DNA of 64,000 nt from Corynebacterium aurimucosum ATCC 700975 (GCF_000022905.1 NC_012590.1:2294001-2358000); one strand, 5' to 3'; shown: positions 1 through 10,211, counted from the first letter of the stretch. Program-made: numbers and translations. Notes: generated by a model from the sequence alone, not told the origin.

Positions 1-870
1 CCCGCCGCGCATGCCGACGTAGTCTGGCTGGAGCGCGATGAGCGCACGCTGAACGACACCCTCGCCGTGGCCCCGCTCTCCATCGCCGGGATGCTGCACG
101 AAAAGCTCTTCGGCGAACAAACCGTGGTGCTGACCTCCGCCACGCTGGCATTGGGCGGGCGCTTCGACGCCATGGCCGCACAATGGGGCCTGCCGAAGGG
201 CACGTGGGACAGCCTTGATGTGGGTTATCCTTTCGACCCCGCGCGCAGTGGCATCTTATATACCGCGTCGCACCTACCGCAGCCGGGCCGTGACGGCCTC
301 AGCCCCGAGACGCTCAAGGAGATCCGCGAGCTCATCATGGCTGCGGGCGGGCGCACGCTCGGGCTCTTCTCCTCGCGCCGAGCCGCGCAACAGGCAGCTG
401 AGGAACTCAAGCCCACCCTCCCCTTCGATATTTACCTCCAGGGCGAGGACTCCATCGGCGCACTCGTGGATAAGTTCACAAAGAACGAGAACTCCTGTCT
501 CTTCGGCACACTCACCCTCTGGCAGGGCGTCGACGTGCCGGGACCTGCCTGTTCCCTCGTCCTCATCGACCGCATTCCTTTCCCCCGCCCGGATAACCCC
601 CTCATGCAAGCGCGCACCGAAGCCGCCAAGGCGGCTGGGCGCAATGGTTTCATGGAGGTTTCCGCTACGCACGCAGCGCTGCTTATGGCCCAAGGCGCGG
701 GCCGCCTGCTGCGTTCTGCCAACGACCGCGGGGTCGTCGCGGTCCTCGATAGCCGCTTGGAAACCAAGCGCTATGGTTCCTACCTACGCGCCTCGATGCC
801 GCAGATGTGGCCGACGAGCGACCCTGAGGTTGTACGCGGCGCTCTCAAGCGCCTGGTTGAGGCCCGCTAG
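1..870 (+). CDS. dinG: DinG-like ATP-dependent DNA helicase, C-terminal part (5' end outside window)
   Basis: The reading frame is open from base 1, so only the C-terminal ~289 residues are present. It shows the second RecA-like domain of XPD/DinG superfamily 2 helicases: a segment LFGTLTLWQGVDVPG followed by LVLIDRIPFPRPDNPL (motif V region) and a motif VI-like QGAGRLLRS followed by VVAVLDSR. These are characteristic of bacterial DinG/YoaA proteins that unwind DNA or R-loop substrates with 5'-3' polarity. The Walker A domain and the iron-sulfur cysteines would lie upstream of the window and cannot be checked. The gene is convergent with the next gene and their ends overlap by 4 bp. Family assignment is firm; the exact orthologue (DinG or YoaA) is inferred. 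Confidence 0.85.
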   Translation, partial: PAAHADVVWLERDERTLNDTLAVAPLSIAGMLHEKLFGEQTVVLTSATLALGGRFDAMAAQWGLPKGTWDSLDVGYPFDPARSGILYTASHLPQPGRDGLSPETLKEIRELIMAAGGRTLGLFSSRRAAQQAAEELKPTLPFDIYLQGEDSIGALVDKFTKNENSCLFGTLTLWQGVDVPGPACSLVLIDRIPFPRPDNPLMQARTEAAKAAGRNGFMEVSATHAALLMAQGAGRLLRSANDRGVVAVLDSRLETKRYGSYLRASMPQMWPTSDPEVVRGALKRLVEAR

Positions 871-1592
871 GGGCGGCGCAGCGCGCACACCGTGGCTGAG
901 TCCGGGGCGACCTCGGTGAAGCCGGCGTCGCGCACCACCACCGCTCCCGGACGCGCACAAGCCACGGCAAACTCCTCATGGGTAATTTCGCGCACGGACA
1001 GCGCAAAGTCCTGTGCCGCCCAGTCCTCCACGTCCTCGGCGCTCATCGCCGCGGCCAACAGCATCGAACCGTGCCCCACCTGTGCGGCGGCCTTGCCCGC
1101 GCTCATCGCGAGGGAGGCGTCGATGTAGATCACGGGGGCGTCGCCAAGCGCGGGGCCCGGCTCGTCCTTGGGCAGGTCAGTATGGCCAATCTGCAGCTTC
1201 GCCACGAGTGGGTGCACATCCTGCACCGCCGAAGGGAGGAAAACTCGCGCGCGGTCCTCCACGGTGACGCCCGGCAGGGCCTGGACATCACGCCACGCCT
1301 TGTTGCGTGCGCGGCGCGCCACCTTGCGGATGCGGTGCCCGTACCACTGCCCTAGGGCCTCGGCGAAGGCCCCATCCTGCCCGGCCTTATCATCGAGGCA
1401 GAGCTTGACGACGCCCCTCGCCGCCGCCTCCAGCACCTCCGTGCGTGCGGGCGGGTCTTGCTTGGGTAGGTTGAGCGCAATCTGCATCGCCTGGACCGTC
1501 TCAGGCTTTTCGGGGTCCTCAGGATCATCCCGCCAGCTGCGCTCGCTACACGCTACCGTGAGGCGGCGATGGGCCTCACGGAGGTTATTCAC
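867..1592 (-). CDS. PTH2-family peptidyl-tRNA hydrolase with extra N-terminal domain
   Basis: About 241 residues. The last ~95 residues fit the PTH2 (Bit1-like) fold: VIYIDASLAMSAGKAAAQ followed by QVGHGSMLLAA, the segment that in PTH2 carries catalytic Lys and Asp positions. The family hydrolyses peptidyl-tRNA to recycle tRNA. The first ~140 residues are a basic, helix-rich domain that I do not recognise. I chose GTG at 1592 because GGAGG precedes it by about 9 nt; the frame stays open to 1676 but that stretch lies inside serB. The GTG overlaps the serB stop codon, so the two genes are translationally coupled. Whether it is catalytically active is not shown by sequence alone. Confidence 0.7.
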   Translation of the reverse strand: MNNLREAHRRLTVACSERSWRDDPEDPEKPETVQAMQIALNLPKQDPPARTEVLEAAARGVVKLCLDDKAGQDGAFAEALGQWYGHRIRKVARRARNKAWRDVQALPGVTVEDRARVFLPSAVQDVHPLVAKLQIGHTDLPKDEPGPALGDAPVIYIDASLAMSAGKAAAQVGHGSMLLAAAMSAEDVEDWAAQDFALSVREITHEEFAVACARPGAVVVRDAGFTEVAPDSATVCALRRP

Positions 1593-2778
1593 TGGCAACT
1601 TCCTCCATTGGGATGCCCAGGATCTGCAGGATTTCATCCATATACGGGTGATTGACGGAGGTATCCGCGACCTCACGCAGAGCAGGCTTGGCGTTGAAGG
1701 CGATGCCCAAGCCGGCGGCGGAAATCATGTCGATATCGTTGGCACCGTCACCGACCGCAACGGTCTGCAGCATGCTCAGACCCGAATCCGCGGCGAACTC
1801 GCGCAAGAACATTTCCTTGGCCTTGCGGTCCACCACGTCCCCAATGACTCGGCCGGTGAGCTTACCGTCCTCAATTTCGAGGGTGTTGGCGCGCACGTAG
1901 TCGAGGTCGAGCTCCTGAGCTAGGTCTTCGAGTACCTGGATGAAGCCGCCCGAGACCACTGCCACGCGGTAGCCCATGCGCTTGAGCGTGCGGATGGTGG
2001 TGCGTACGCCTGGGGTCAGGCGAATATCGTTGGCGGTTTCCTTAATGACCGATTCCGGCAACCCGGCCAGGGCGGAAACGCGCTCACGGAGAGACTCTTC
2101 GAAGTCCAGCTCACCGCGCATAGCACGCTCCGTCACTGCAGCAACCTCGGCCTCCTTGCCGGCGTGGGCGGCCAACATCTCGATGACCTCGCCGGTGATG
2201 AGGGTGGAATCGCAGTCAAAGCAGATGAGGCGCTTTGAGCGGCGTTGTAGGCCGGAGCGCTCGATGGCGATGTCCACGCCCTGCTCCGTGGCGAGACGCG
2301 CCAGCATGGCGCGCACAGGGTCGGAAGCTCCCTCAATGGTGATGTAGAGCTCGAGACCATTGAGCGGGTAGGTAGAAAGCCCGCGGATGCGGTCGATGTT
2401 GACGTTGAGATTGGCCAACTCTTTGGCAATCGCCGACATGTGGCTGGCGTTGAGCTGGCGCCCCAGCACCACGACGACGTGCGTGGAGCGCGGCCGTGAG
2501 GTTGCCTCCTCTTCCCGAAGGTCCACGTTGATGGATTGGGCATAGATGCTCAACGTGTTGCGCAGGCCCTGCTCAAGTGCTTCGAGACGGGAGGCCTGCA
2601 CCCGGATATACGCGGAAAGGGAGATGCGGCCGGAAAAGATAGCCTGTTCGGCGTCGACGAGCTCGACGTTGTGGGAGCTCAGGACTCGGAAGAAGGCGGC
2701 CGATACACCTGGCTTGTCGGGGCCAGAGGCGGTGACAACGGCAAAGACTTGTTCACTGTGATTATCCACGGGCCTCAT
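1585..2778 (-). CDS. serB: Phosphoserine phosphatase SerB
   Basis: 397 residues. It dephosphorylates L-3-phosphoserine in the last step of serine biosynthesis. Seen in the sequence: an N-terminal ACT-type region (VFAVVTASGPDKPGVSAAFF) and a second ACT-like stretch (VVVLGRQLNASHMSAI), then a HAD phosphatase domain with motif I FDCDSTLITGEVIE (nucleophile Asp and general acid Asp), motif II VVSGGF, and motif IV GDGANDIDMI. This two-ACT plus HAD layout is the usual actinobacterial SerB. Start chosen at ATG 2778; an upstream in-frame start at 2832 falls inside the ctaD terminator hairpin and is unlikely. It overlaps the downstream PTH2 gene by a few bases. Confidence 0.93.
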   Translation of the reverse strand: MRPVDNHSEQVFAVVTASGPDKPGVSAAFFRVLSSHNVELVDAEQAIFSGRISLSAYIRVQASRLEALEQGLRNTLSIYAQSINVDLREEEATSRPRSTHVVVVLGRQLNASHMSAIAKELANLNVNIDRIRGLSTYPLNGLELYITIEGASDPVRAMLARLATEQGVDIAIERSGLQRRSKRLICFDCDSTLITGEVIEMLAAHAGKEAEVAAVTERAMRGELDFEESLRERVSALAGLPESVIKETANDIRLTPGVRTTIRTLKRMGYRVAVVSGGFIQVLEDLAQELDLDYVRANTLEIEDGKLTGRVIGDVVDRKAKEMFLREFAADSGLSMLQTVAVGDGANDIDMISAAGLGIAFNAKPALREVADTSVNHPYMDEILQILGIPMEEVASE

Positions 2779-2816
2779 TATCGCACACCGCAATCTCGGA
2801 ATCTCCACCAACGGCA

Positions 2817-2855
2817 AACGCCGCCTCCCCATCGCTGTGATGGGGAGGCGGCGTT
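2817..2855 (-). terminator. Rho-independent terminator after ctaD
   Basis: A perfect 15-bp inverted repeat (AACGCCGCCTCCCCA / TGGGGAGGCGGCGTT) with a 9-nt loop sits between the ctaD stop and the serB start on the minus strand. The T-run after it is short, but position and strength fit a terminator separating ctaD from serB. Confidence 0.8.
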
Positions 2856-2881
2856 ATCAGGAGTACTCAGCTAGTGAGTGC

Positions 2882-4573
2882 TTAGTGGCCGGAGTGTGCT
2901 TCCTCGCGCATGCGCTTAACCATGTGCGGGTAGTGCAGCTCGAAGGCCGGACGCTCGGAGCGGATGCGCGGCAGGGATACGAAGTTGTGGCGCGGCGGCG
3001 GGCAGGAGGTAGCCCACTCGAGGGAGTTGCCGTAGCCCCACGGATCGTCCACGGTGACGATCTCGCCGTAGCGCCAGGACTTGAAGACGTTCCACACCAG
3101 CGGGATGACCGAGGCACCGAGGACGAAGGAGAAGATAGTGGAAATCTGGTTGAAGACCGTGAAGCCATCAGACTCCAGGTAGTCGGCGTAACGACGCGGC
3201 ATACCCATGTTGCCCACCCAGTGCTGGATAAGGAAGGTGCCGTGGAAGCCGATGAAGGTCAGCCAGAAGTGAATCTTGCCTAGGCGCTCATCGAGCATGC
3301 GGCCGGTCATCTTCGGGAACCAGAAGTACAGGCCAGCGAAAGCGGAGAACACCACGGTACCGAACAGGGTGTAGTGGAAGTGAGCAATCAGGAAGTAGGA
3401 CTCAGCAAGGTGGAAGTCCAGTGCCGGGGAGGCCAGCATAATACCGGTCATACCGCCGAAGAGGAAGGTTGCCAGGAAGCCCATGGCGAAGATCATCGAG
3501 GTATCCCAGGTGATGTGGCCCTTCCACATAGTGCCGACCCAGTTGAAGAACTTCACGCCGGTCGGAACCGCAATCAGGAAGGTCATGAAGGAGAAGAACG
3601 GCAGCAGAATAGCACCGGTCACGAACATGTGGTGAGCCCACACGGCCATGGACAGCGCACCGATGGCCAGCAGAGCAAAGACCAGGCCAATGTAGCCGAA
3701 GACCGGCTTGCGGGCGAAGACCGGCACAACCTCAGAAATGATGCCGAAGAATGGCAGTGCCAAGACGTAGACCTCCGGGTGACCGAAGAACCAGAAGAGG
3801 TGCTGCCACAGGATGCCGCCACCGTTGGCGGAGTCGAAGATGTGGCCGCCCAGCTTGCGGTCATACAGCACGCCTAGCGCCGCAGCGGTCAGCAGCGGGA
3901 AGATCATCAGTACGATGACGGACGCGGTGAAGATAGCCCACGTGAAGACCGGCAGACGGAACATGGTCATACCCGGTGCACGCAAGGTGAGAACCGTGGT
4001 GATCATGTTGATAGCGGAAGCAATGGTACCGACACCGGTAGCACCCACACCGACAATCCACATGTCAGCGCCGATGCCCGGGGTGTGGACCGAGTCAGCC
4101 AGCGGCATGTACATGGTCCAGCCGAAGTCAGCAGCACCGCCTGGGGTCAAGAAGCCCGCGAGCATCACGATGCCGCCGGTCAGGGTAATCCAGAAACCGA
4201 AAGCGTTCAGACGCGGGAAGGCCACATCCGGTGCACCAATCTGCAGGGGCAGAACGTAGTTACCGAATGCCCACACCACTGGTGTTGCAAACAGCAGCAG
4301 CATGACGGTGCCGTGCATGGTGAACAGCTGGTTGAACTGCTCGTTGGACAGGAACTGCAATCCTGGGGTGAAAAGCTCAGCGCGAAGCAGCAGAGCCATG
4401 AAGCCACCGAGGAAGAAGAAGCTGAAGGACATGATCATGTACATGATGCCCAGCTGCTTGTGGTCGGTGGTGGTTAGCATCGTCCAAGCCTTGGAACCGG
4501 TCTTTGCATTACCAGTCGGCTCCGGACGTGTAGGCGCGACGTAGTCGTCGAGCCGTGGCGCCACAGCGGTCAT
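2882..4573 (-). CDS. ctaD: Cytochrome c oxidase subunit I (aa3 type)
   Basis: 563 residues with about 12 hydrophobic segments. This is the catalytic heme-copper subunit of the respiratory aa3 oxidase, which in corynebacteria forms a supercomplex with cytochrome bcc. Visible signatures are [11 protein letters not shown] (CuB His and the cross-linked Tyr), AHHMFVTG (the two further CuB His) and AHFHYTLFG (heme ligands). Translation begins at ATG 4573 with AGGAGG just upstream. It stands alone here, as in C. glutamicum, where subunits II and III are encoded elsewhere. The 16-bp element in its promoter is shared with nrdF (see the promoter entries). Confidence 0.96.
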   Translation of the reverse strand: MTAVAPRLDDYVAPTRPEPTGNAKTGSKAWTMLTTTDHKQLGIMYMIMSFSFFFLGGFMALLLRAELFTPGLQFLSNEQFNQLFTMHGTVMLLLFATPVVWAFGNYVLPLQIGAPDVAFPRLNAFGFWITLTGGIVMLAGFLTPGGAADFGWTMYMPLADSVHTPGIGADMWIVGVGATGVGTIASAINMITTVLTLRAPGMTMFRLPVFTWAIFTASVIVLMIFPLLTAAALGVLYDRKLGGHIFDSANGGGILWQHLFWFFGHPEVYVLALPFFGIISEVVPVFARKPVFGYIGLVFALLAIGALSMAVWAHHMFVTGAILLPFFSFMTFLIAVPTGVKFFNWVGTMWKGHITWDTSMIFAMGFLATFLFGGMTGIMLASPALDFHLAESYFLIAHFHYTLFGTVVFSAFAGLYFWFPKMTGRMLDERLGKIHFWLTFIGFHGTFLIQHWVGNMGMPRRYADYLESDGFTVFNQISTIFSFVLGASVIPLVWNVFKSWRYGEIVTVDDPWGYGNSLEWATSCPPPRHNFVSLPRIRSERPAFELHYPHMVKRMREEAHSGH

Positions 4574-4666
4574 AAAATCCTCCTGAAGAACAAGCGTTTA
4601 ACCACATCGCTATCACGCGTTTTCACGCGCCACACGCTCAGCGATCAAACACCTAGGTTTACTCGC

Positions 4667-4702
4667 ATTATATTAGGCCACCTCAGGGCCAAATTTCCAG
4701 CG
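4667..4702 (-). promoter_or_regulatory. ctaD promoter with shared 16-bp element
   Basis: On the minus strand a perfect TATAAT (4667-4672) lies about 94 bp before the ctaD start. Upstream by 14 nt is CGCTGGAAATTTGGCC (4687-4702), occupying the -35 zone. A 15/16 identical copy occupies the same place before nrdF. The -10 is seen directly; the operator role is inferred. Confidence 0.55.
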
Positions 4703-4845
4703 CTCTGTTATTTTCCACTGCCCTTGATAGCCCCGTTTGGAGCAGATAACCCCCTTGTACGCGGCCAACCCGCCGCGGCGCACCTAAATACCCGGTGATC
4801 TAGAACACAGACGGCGCGTCCTGCAGGCCCCGAAAAGCCGAAAAC

Positions 4846-4893
4846 GCACCCCCTGAAAGAATCAAACTTTCGGTTGATCCTCTCGGGAGGTGC
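4846..4893 (-). terminator. Probable terminator after nrdF
   Basis: A long imperfect hairpin: outer arms GCACC/GGTGC with inner complementary ATCAA and TTGAT, followed on the minus strand by GTTTTCGGCTTTT. It starts 20 bp after the nrdF stop. Confidence 0.6.
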
Positions 4894-4913
4894 GCGGTAC
4901 CGACGGGGAGGGC

Positions 4914-5921
<1,008 letters not shown>

Positions 5922-5945
5922 CTAGTAATTTTGGGGTTCGGTGCC

Positions 5946-5982
5946 ATCGTACCCGCTAAAAGTAGGGGCCAAAATTCCAGCG
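5946..5982 (-). promoter_or_regulatory. nrdF promoter with shared 16-bp element
   Basis: Minus-strand TACGAT (5946-5951) is a reasonable -10 about 45 bp before the nrdF start. CGCTGGAATTTTGGCC (5967-5982) lies 15 nt upstream of it, matching 15 of 16 bases of the element in the ctaD promoter at nearly the same spacing. The divergent gntR1 promoter (TATACT at about 5988-5993) starts immediately beyond the element, so one bound factor could affect both genes. Confidence 0.5.
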
Positions 5983-6007
5983 TGTTTTATACTTAAGCCC
6001 TGTTCTC

Positions 6008-6718
6008 ATGACCCCGAGTTTCGATGGAATGACTGACTCCTCCGCTCCCCTCCTCAGCACCGTGCTCGACGCTTTGGGCACGGACATCGTCAGCGGCACG
6101 CTGGCAGCCGGTGATCGATTTACGCTCACTGATCTCTGCTCGCGCTTCGGTATTTCCCGAACCGTCGCCCGCGAAGCCATGCGCGCGCTCGAGCACCTGG
6201 GGATGGTCTCCTCGTCGCGCCGAGTAGGTATTACAGTGCTCCCCATCAGTGAATGGGCGGTCTACGATCCCGCAATCATTTCTTGGCGTTTAGGTTCCGA
6301 GAAATCGCGCGATAGTCAGCGCACCTCTCTCAATGACTTACGCCTCGCCATCGAGCCCGTCGCTGCGGGCTTAGCCGCGCAGCACGCTTCCCCAGAAGAT
6401 AAGGAAGAGATCCTGGAGCTGGCCCACCGCCTCCAAGTCACGCCAACGCGGCGCGTGGGCGAGCACCTCGCCACAGATCTGCGGTTCCACGCCATGGTTC
6501 TCCACGCCTCGGGCAATGAAATGTTCACGGCGCTGAGCCCCTATCTGCTGTCCATGGTGCGCGGGCGCTCCCTCTATGGTTCCCGCAAACGCAACCCCAC
6601 GGCCGGCACCGCACAGCTCCACCTCGATCTAGCGGAGGCAATCCACCGCGGTGACTCCCCCGAGGCAGAAAAAATCGCACGCGCCATTCTCATTGAGGCG
6701 CGTGCGAATAAGGACTAG
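6008..6718 (+). CDS. gntR1: GntR/FadR-family regulator, GntR1-like
   Basis: 236 residues. An N-terminal winged helix ([40 protein letters not shown] region) is followed by a helical FCD ligand-binding domain. The position between nrdF and nrdE matches C. glutamicum gntR1 (cg2783), which represses gluconate catabolism and activates the PTS sugar genes ptsG and ptsS; the same role is inferred here. A -10 hexamer TATACT lies about 15 nt before ATG 6008 and no clear ribosome-binding site is seen, so the mRNA may have a very short leader; an alternative start is ATG 6029. Its stop overlaps the end of nrdE by 4 bp (convergent). Confidence 0.75.
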   Translation: MTPSFDGMTDSSAPLLSTVLDALGTDIVSGTLAAGDRFTLTDLCSRFGISRTVAREAMRALEHLGMVSSSRRVGITVLPISEWAVYDPAIISWRLGSEKSRDSQRTSLNDLRLAIEPVAAGLAAQHASPEDKEEILELAHRLQVTPTRRVGEHLATDLRFHAMVLHASGNEMFTALSPYLLSMVRGRSLYGSRKRNPTAGTAQLHLDLAEAIHRGDSPEAEKIARAILIEARANKD

Positions 6719-8886
6719 AGCATGCAGGAAACGCAGCCCTCAACCTCGGTTCCCTCCAGCGCCATCTGGCGCAGGCGGATGTAGTAGAGAGTCTTAATAC
6801 CCTTGCGCCAAGCGTAAATCTGAGCACGGTTGATATCGCGGGTAGTGGCGGTGTCCTTGAAGAACAGCGTCAGCGACAGGCCTTGGTCAACGTATTTCGT
6901 GGCCTCGGCGTAGGTGTCGATGATCTTCTCGTAGCCGATCTCGTAGGAGTCCTTGAAGTACTCCAGGTTGTCGTTGTCCATGTGCGGCGCCGGGTAGTAG
7001 ACGCGGCCGATCTTGCCTTCCTTACGAATCTCAATCTTAGAGGCAATCGGGTGGATCGAAGAGGTCGAGTTATTGATGTAGGAAATCGATCCGGTCGGCG
7101 GCACCGCCTGCAGGTTGCGGTTGTAAATGCCGTGCTTGGCGACGTCCACCTTCAACTGCGCCCACTCCTCTGCCGACGGGGTGTGGATCGAGGACTTGGC
7201 GAAGAGCTCCTTGACCTTCTCCGTACGGGGAGCAAAGTCAGCCGGATCATAGCGGTCGAAGAACTCGCCACTAGCGTAGTCAGACTCGGGGAACTCGCTG
7301 AAGTACTCGCCGCGTTCGCGGGCCAGCTTGTTGGATGCGCGCAGCGCAGCGTACATGATGGCGGCGAAGTAGGCGTTGGTGAAGTCCAAGCCTTCCTCGG
7401 AGCCATATTCAATGTGCTCCCGGCCGAGGTAGCCGTGCAGGTTCATCTGGCCCAGACCAATGGCATGGGAATCATCGTTGCCCTTGCGCACGGAAGGAAC
7501 AGAGTTGATGGCGGTCTTATCCGACACCGCGGTCAAACCACGGATAGCAGTCTCCACCGTCAGCGCGAAGTCCGGGGAATCCATGGTGGCGGCGATATTC
7601 AAGGAACCAAGGTTGCAAGAGATATCGCTGCCCAAGGTCTTGTAGGTGAGGTCCTCGTTGAGCTCCGACGGGGAGTTGACCTGCAGAATCTCCGAGCAGA
7701 GGTTCGACATGTTGATGCGACCGGTCTTGACCGGGTTCGCGCGGTTCACGGTGTCCTCGAACATGATGTACGGGTAACCGGATTCGAACTGCAGCTCCGC
7801 AACGGTCTGGAAGAAGTGGCGAGCGTTGATCTTCTTCTTGCGGATACGCGGATCCTCGACCATCTCTTCGTAGTGCTCAGTAACGGAAATATCGCCGAAG
7901 GCCTTGCCGTAGACGCGCTCGACATCGTACGGGCTGAACAGGTACATATCGTCGTTGTTCTTCGCCAGCTCAAAGGTGATATCCGGGATCACGATGCCGA
8001 GCGACAGTGTCTTAATGCGGATCTTCTCATCCGCATTCTCGCGCTTGGTGTCGAGAAAATTCATGATGTCCGGGTGGTGCGCGTTGAGGTAAACCGCACC
8101 AGCGCCCTGGCGAGCACCCAGCTGGTTCGCGTAGGAGAAGGAATCCTCCAACAGCTTCATCACGGGGATGACGCCGGAAGACTGGTTCTCAATGTGCTTG
8201 ATGGGCGCGCCAGATTCACGGATGTTGGACAGCAACAGGGCCACGCCGCCGCCGCGCTTGGACAGCTGCAGAGCGGAGTTAATGGAGCGGCCGATGGACT
8301 CCATGTTGTCCTCGATACGCAGCAGGAAGCAGGACACCAGCTCGCCACGCTGAGCCTTGCCGGCGTTGAGGAAGGTCGGGGTAGCCGGCTGGAAGCGGCC
8401 GGTCATGATTTCATCTACAAGGTGCTCAGCCACCTTAGTGTCACCATCCGCCAAGAAGAGTGCGGTCATGGACACGCGGTCTTCGAAGCGCTCGAGGTAG
8501 CGGCGGCCGTCGAAGGTCTTCAGCGTGTACGAGGTGTAGTACTTGTAGGCACCCAGGAAGGTCTTAAAACGGAACTTGAAGGCGTAGGCACGCTTGAACA
8601 GGGACTTAATGAAATCAAAGTCGTACTGCTCAAGCAGTTCCGGCTCGTAGTACTTGTTGTCCACCAGATAGCGCATCTTTTCTTCCAGATCATGGAAGTA
8701 GACGGTGTTCTGGTTGACGTGCTGGAGGAAGAATTGGTTCGCGGCCTCACGGTCCTTGTCGAACTGAATCTTGCCGTTCTCGTCATACAGGTTCAGGAGT
8801 GCGTTGAGCGCATGGTAATCCAGCTGCTCCTCTGGCTTCACAGGTTCAGCGACGGTCTTACCCAATTGCGTGGTCACGACGTTCAC
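6715..8886 (-). CDS. nrdE: Ribonucleotide reductase class Ib alpha subunit NrdE
   Basis: 723 residues. It is the catalytic large subunit that reduces ribonucleoside diphosphates. Seen: active-site regions [14 protein letters not shown] and [19 protein letters not shown], a typical short class Ib N-terminus without an ATP cone, and a C-terminal redox pair (EGCVSCML) that is re-reduced by NrdH. Last gene of the nrdH-nrdI-nrdE operon, starting 53 bp after nrdI. The GTG at 8886 has AAAGG only 3 nt away; GTG 8877 is an alternative start with a longer spacing. The long open frame antisense to it is a codon-bias shadow. Confidence 0.96.
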   Translation of the reverse strand: MNVVTTQLGKTVAEPVKPEEQLDYHALNALLNLYDENGKIQFDKDREAANQFFLQHVNQNTVYFHDLEEKMRYLVDNKYYEPELLEQYDFDFIKSLFKRAYAFKFRFKTFLGAYKYYTSYTLKTFDGRRYLERFEDRVSMTALFLADGDTKVAEHLVDEIMTGRFQPATPTFLNAGKAQRGELVSCFLLRIEDNMESIGRSINSALQLSKRGGGVALLLSNIRESGAPIKHIENQSSGVIPVMKLLEDSFSYANQLGARQGAGAVYLNAHHPDIMNFLDTKRENADEKIRIKTLSLGIVIPDITFELAKNNDDMYLFSPYDVERVYGKAFGDISVTEHYEEMVEDPRIRKKKINARHFFQTVAELQFESGYPYIMFEDTVNRANPVKTGRINMSNLCSEILQVNSPSELNEDLTYKTLGSDISCNLGSLNIAATMDSPDFALTVETAIRGLTAVSDKTAINSVPSVRKGNDDSHAIGLGQMNLHGYLGREHIEYGSEEGLDFTNAYFAAIMYAALRASNKLARERGEYFSEFPESDYASGEFFDRYDPADFAPRTEKVKELFAKSSIHTPSAEEWAQLKVDVAKHGIYNRNLQAVPPTGSISYINNSTSSIHPIASKIEIRKEGKIGRVYYPAPHMDNDNLEYFKDSYEIGYEKIIDTYAEATKYVDQGLSLTLFFKDTATTRDINRAQIYAWRKGIKTLYYIRLRQMALEGTEVEGCVSCML

Positions 8887-8939
8887 GGGCCTTTCTTTGC
8901 TATGGCGAAATGGAGAGACAAAATAATAGGAATGAGGCT

Positions 8940-9365
8940 TTAGGCGGCTAAACCTAAAGCAGCCGCGTTGGCCAAGAGGCCTTCACGGCAAATTGTGACA
9001 TCTTCCTCGGTTCCGAGAAGCTCGAAGCGGTACACATAAGGAACCTTACACTTGGCGGCGATGACGTCGCCGGCCTTGCCAAAGTCACTGCCGAAGTTGC
9101 TGTTGCCTCCGGCCACGACAGCGCGGATGAAGCTGCGGTTGTGTTCGTCATTCAGAAAACGAATGACCTGCTTGGGAACAGGCCGGGTGTTTTGCCTGCT
9201 CATCGACGCCCCTCCCCCATACGTCGGACAAATCAAGACGTAGGGTTCATTCACAGTGAGGGGCTCATCGCTGAGACGCAGCGGGATGCGGGCGCTGGGA
9301 AGGCCGAGCTTCTCGACGAAGCGGTGGGTGTTTTCCGTAGCGGAAGAGAAATACACGACCAACAT
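8940..9365 (-). CDS. nrdI: Class Ib RNR flavodoxin NrdI
   Basis: 141 residues. NrdI is an FMN protein that supplies oxidant for assembling the manganese cofactor of NrdF. The N-terminal flavodoxin-like phosphate loop reads [17 protein letters not shown], and the loop [20 protein letters not shown] plus [10 protein letters not shown] are family signatures. It is 9 bp downstream of nrdH in the same operon. Confidence 0.95.
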   Translation of the reverse strand: MLVVYFSSATENTHRFVEKLGLPSARIPLRLSDEPLTVNEPYVLICPTYGGGASMSRQNTRPVPKQVIRFLNDEHNRSFIRAVVAGGNSNFGSDFGKAGDVIAAKCKVPYVYRFELLGTEEDVTICREGLLANAAALGLAA

Positions 9366-9374
9366 GGCTGTTCC

Positions 9375-9614
9375 CTAGGCGCTTGCCGCCATAACGGAGA
9401 GTGCCTTGATGCGGTCAGGGCGGAATCCGGACCAGTGCTCACCGTGAGCTTCAACGACCGGCGCCTGGACGTAACCCAGGGCCATGACGTAGTCACGGGC
9501 ATCATCATCCAGAGTGATATCCACCGTTTCGTAGTCGAGACCGGCACGGTCAAGAGCCTTTTTGGTGGCGTTGCACTGGACGCAAGCGGGCTTGGTATAG
9601 AGGGTGATGCTCAT
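9375..9614 (-). CDS. nrdH: Glutaredoxin-like electron donor NrdH
   Basis: 79 residues with a thioredoxin-like fold. NrdH reduces the C-terminal disulfide of NrdE and is itself reduced by thioredoxin reductase. The active-site motif is C11-V-Q-C14 in MSITLYTKPACVQCNATKK, with a conserved C-terminal SGFRPDRI. First gene of nrdHIE; the NrdR boxes lie about 135 bp upstream. Confidence 0.95.
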   Translation of the reverse strand: MSITLYTKPACVQCNATKKALDRAGLDYETVDITLDDDARDYVMALGYVQAPVVEAHGEHWSGFRPDRIKALSVMAASA

Positions 9615-9746
9615 GTGACGTTCCTTCAGCTTCCTTCGGCACTACACGCGGAGTGACTGTTGAATTCGATACCAGCAGGGCGCTTAGCAGCCCTGCATTA
9701 AAGCTTTGAACAGCGGTGCAGACCCGCCGCTCAAGCAACATCAACG

Positions 9747-9794
9747 ACACTATACTTTGTGCCCGCACCCCGCAACTAGCACTATATGTAGTAG
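9747..9794 (-). promoter_or_regulatory. Pair of NrdR boxes upstream of nrdHIE
   Basis: Two 16-bp sites resemble the NrdR consensus ACACTATATATAGTGT: ACACTATACTTTGTGC (9747-9762) and GCACTATATGTAGTAG (9779-9794). Their centres are 32 bp apart, about three helical turns, which is the usual arrangement of NrdR sites. The operon should be repressed by the ATP/dATP-sensing NrdR. The nrdR gene is not in this window. Confidence 0.8.
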
Positions 9795-9898
9795 TTACAA
9801 GGGTGATATTCCCAGGATGTAACCCGCCCCGACCCCACATGTTGACACCCCATCACTTCGCCCGTTGCCACGGCGGTAACTACACGAGTGATATTCCC
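9791..9898. repeat. Duplicated element GTAGTTAC/GTAACTAC-N4-GTGATATTCCC
   Basis: GTGATATTCCC occurs at 9803-9813 and 9888-9898, 85 bp apart. Each copy is preceded at the same distance (start to start 12 bp) by an 8-mer, GTAGTTAC (9791-9798) or its exact reverse complement GTAACTAC (9876-9883). The first copy abuts the proximal NrdR box. It looks like a pair of regulator sites upstream of nrdHIE; the factor is unknown. The remainder of 9615-10030 has no credible gene. Confidence 0.45.
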
Positions 9899-10030
9899 TG
9901 CTCGTTCACCGAAGATTCACCTAGTTTGTGACAAACACCACTCGGGGCCGAGTTTTCACCTCCCACACACCGGCATAAAAGGCCTATTAAGCTCACAGGG
10001 GACAGTTTCAGCCTGGGGTAGCAAAAGGAA

Positions 10031-10073
10031 ACCGCCCCCTCCAGCAAGCAATGAGCGTGCAGAAGGGGGCGGT
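10031..10073 (-). terminator. Terminator after rpmJ
   Basis: Ten-bp perfect arms ACCGCCCCCT / AGGGGGCGGT with a 23-nt loop, followed on the minus strand by TTTCCTTTT. It lies 16 bp after the rpmJ stop. Confidence 0.8.
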
Positions 10074-10088
10074 ATGAGTCCGTACGAC

Positions 10089-10211
10089 TTAGCCCTGGCG
10101 AGCCTTGAAGCGCGGATCCTTCTTGTTGATCACGAAGACCTTACCGTGGCGGCGAATAACCTGGGCGCCCGGCTTCTTCTTCAGCGACCGAAGCGACTTG
10201 CGAACCTTCAT
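10089..10211 (-). CDS. rpmJ: 50S ribosomal protein L36, cysteine-free type
   Basis: 40 residues starting [17 protein letters not shown] and ending [12 protein letters not shown]. This is bL36, a small basic protein of the large ribosomal subunit. It lacks the zinc-binding Cys/His set of the usual L36, so it is the 'C-minus' paralogue that in several bacteria replaces the zinc form when zinc is scarce. GAAAGGAGC precedes the ATG by about 5 nt. It is a stand-alone gene with its own terminator. I see no obvious Zur operator in the short upstream region, so zinc control is not shown. Confidence 0.93.
   Translation of the reverse strand: MKVRKSLRSLKKKPGAQVIRRHGKVFVINKKDPRFKARQG

Larger units (their letters stand above)
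4574..4913. other. Intergenic region between nrdF and ctaD
   Basis: 340 bp without a credible gene. It holds the ctaD promoter and leader (about 4574-4702) and the nrdF terminator (4846-4893). Between them (4703-4845) I see no gene or structured element. Confidence 0.6.

Noticed and set aside
6883..8943. 686-codon open frame antisense to nrdE
   Set aside because: It mirrors nrdE exactly, its product is rich in Val/Gly/His/Leu from antisense codon bias, and no domain or ribosome-binding site is visible.
9550..9840. 96-codon frame upstream of and overlapping nrdH
   Set aside because: It covers the NrdR boxes and the nrdH start, has no ribosome-binding site and no recognisable product.
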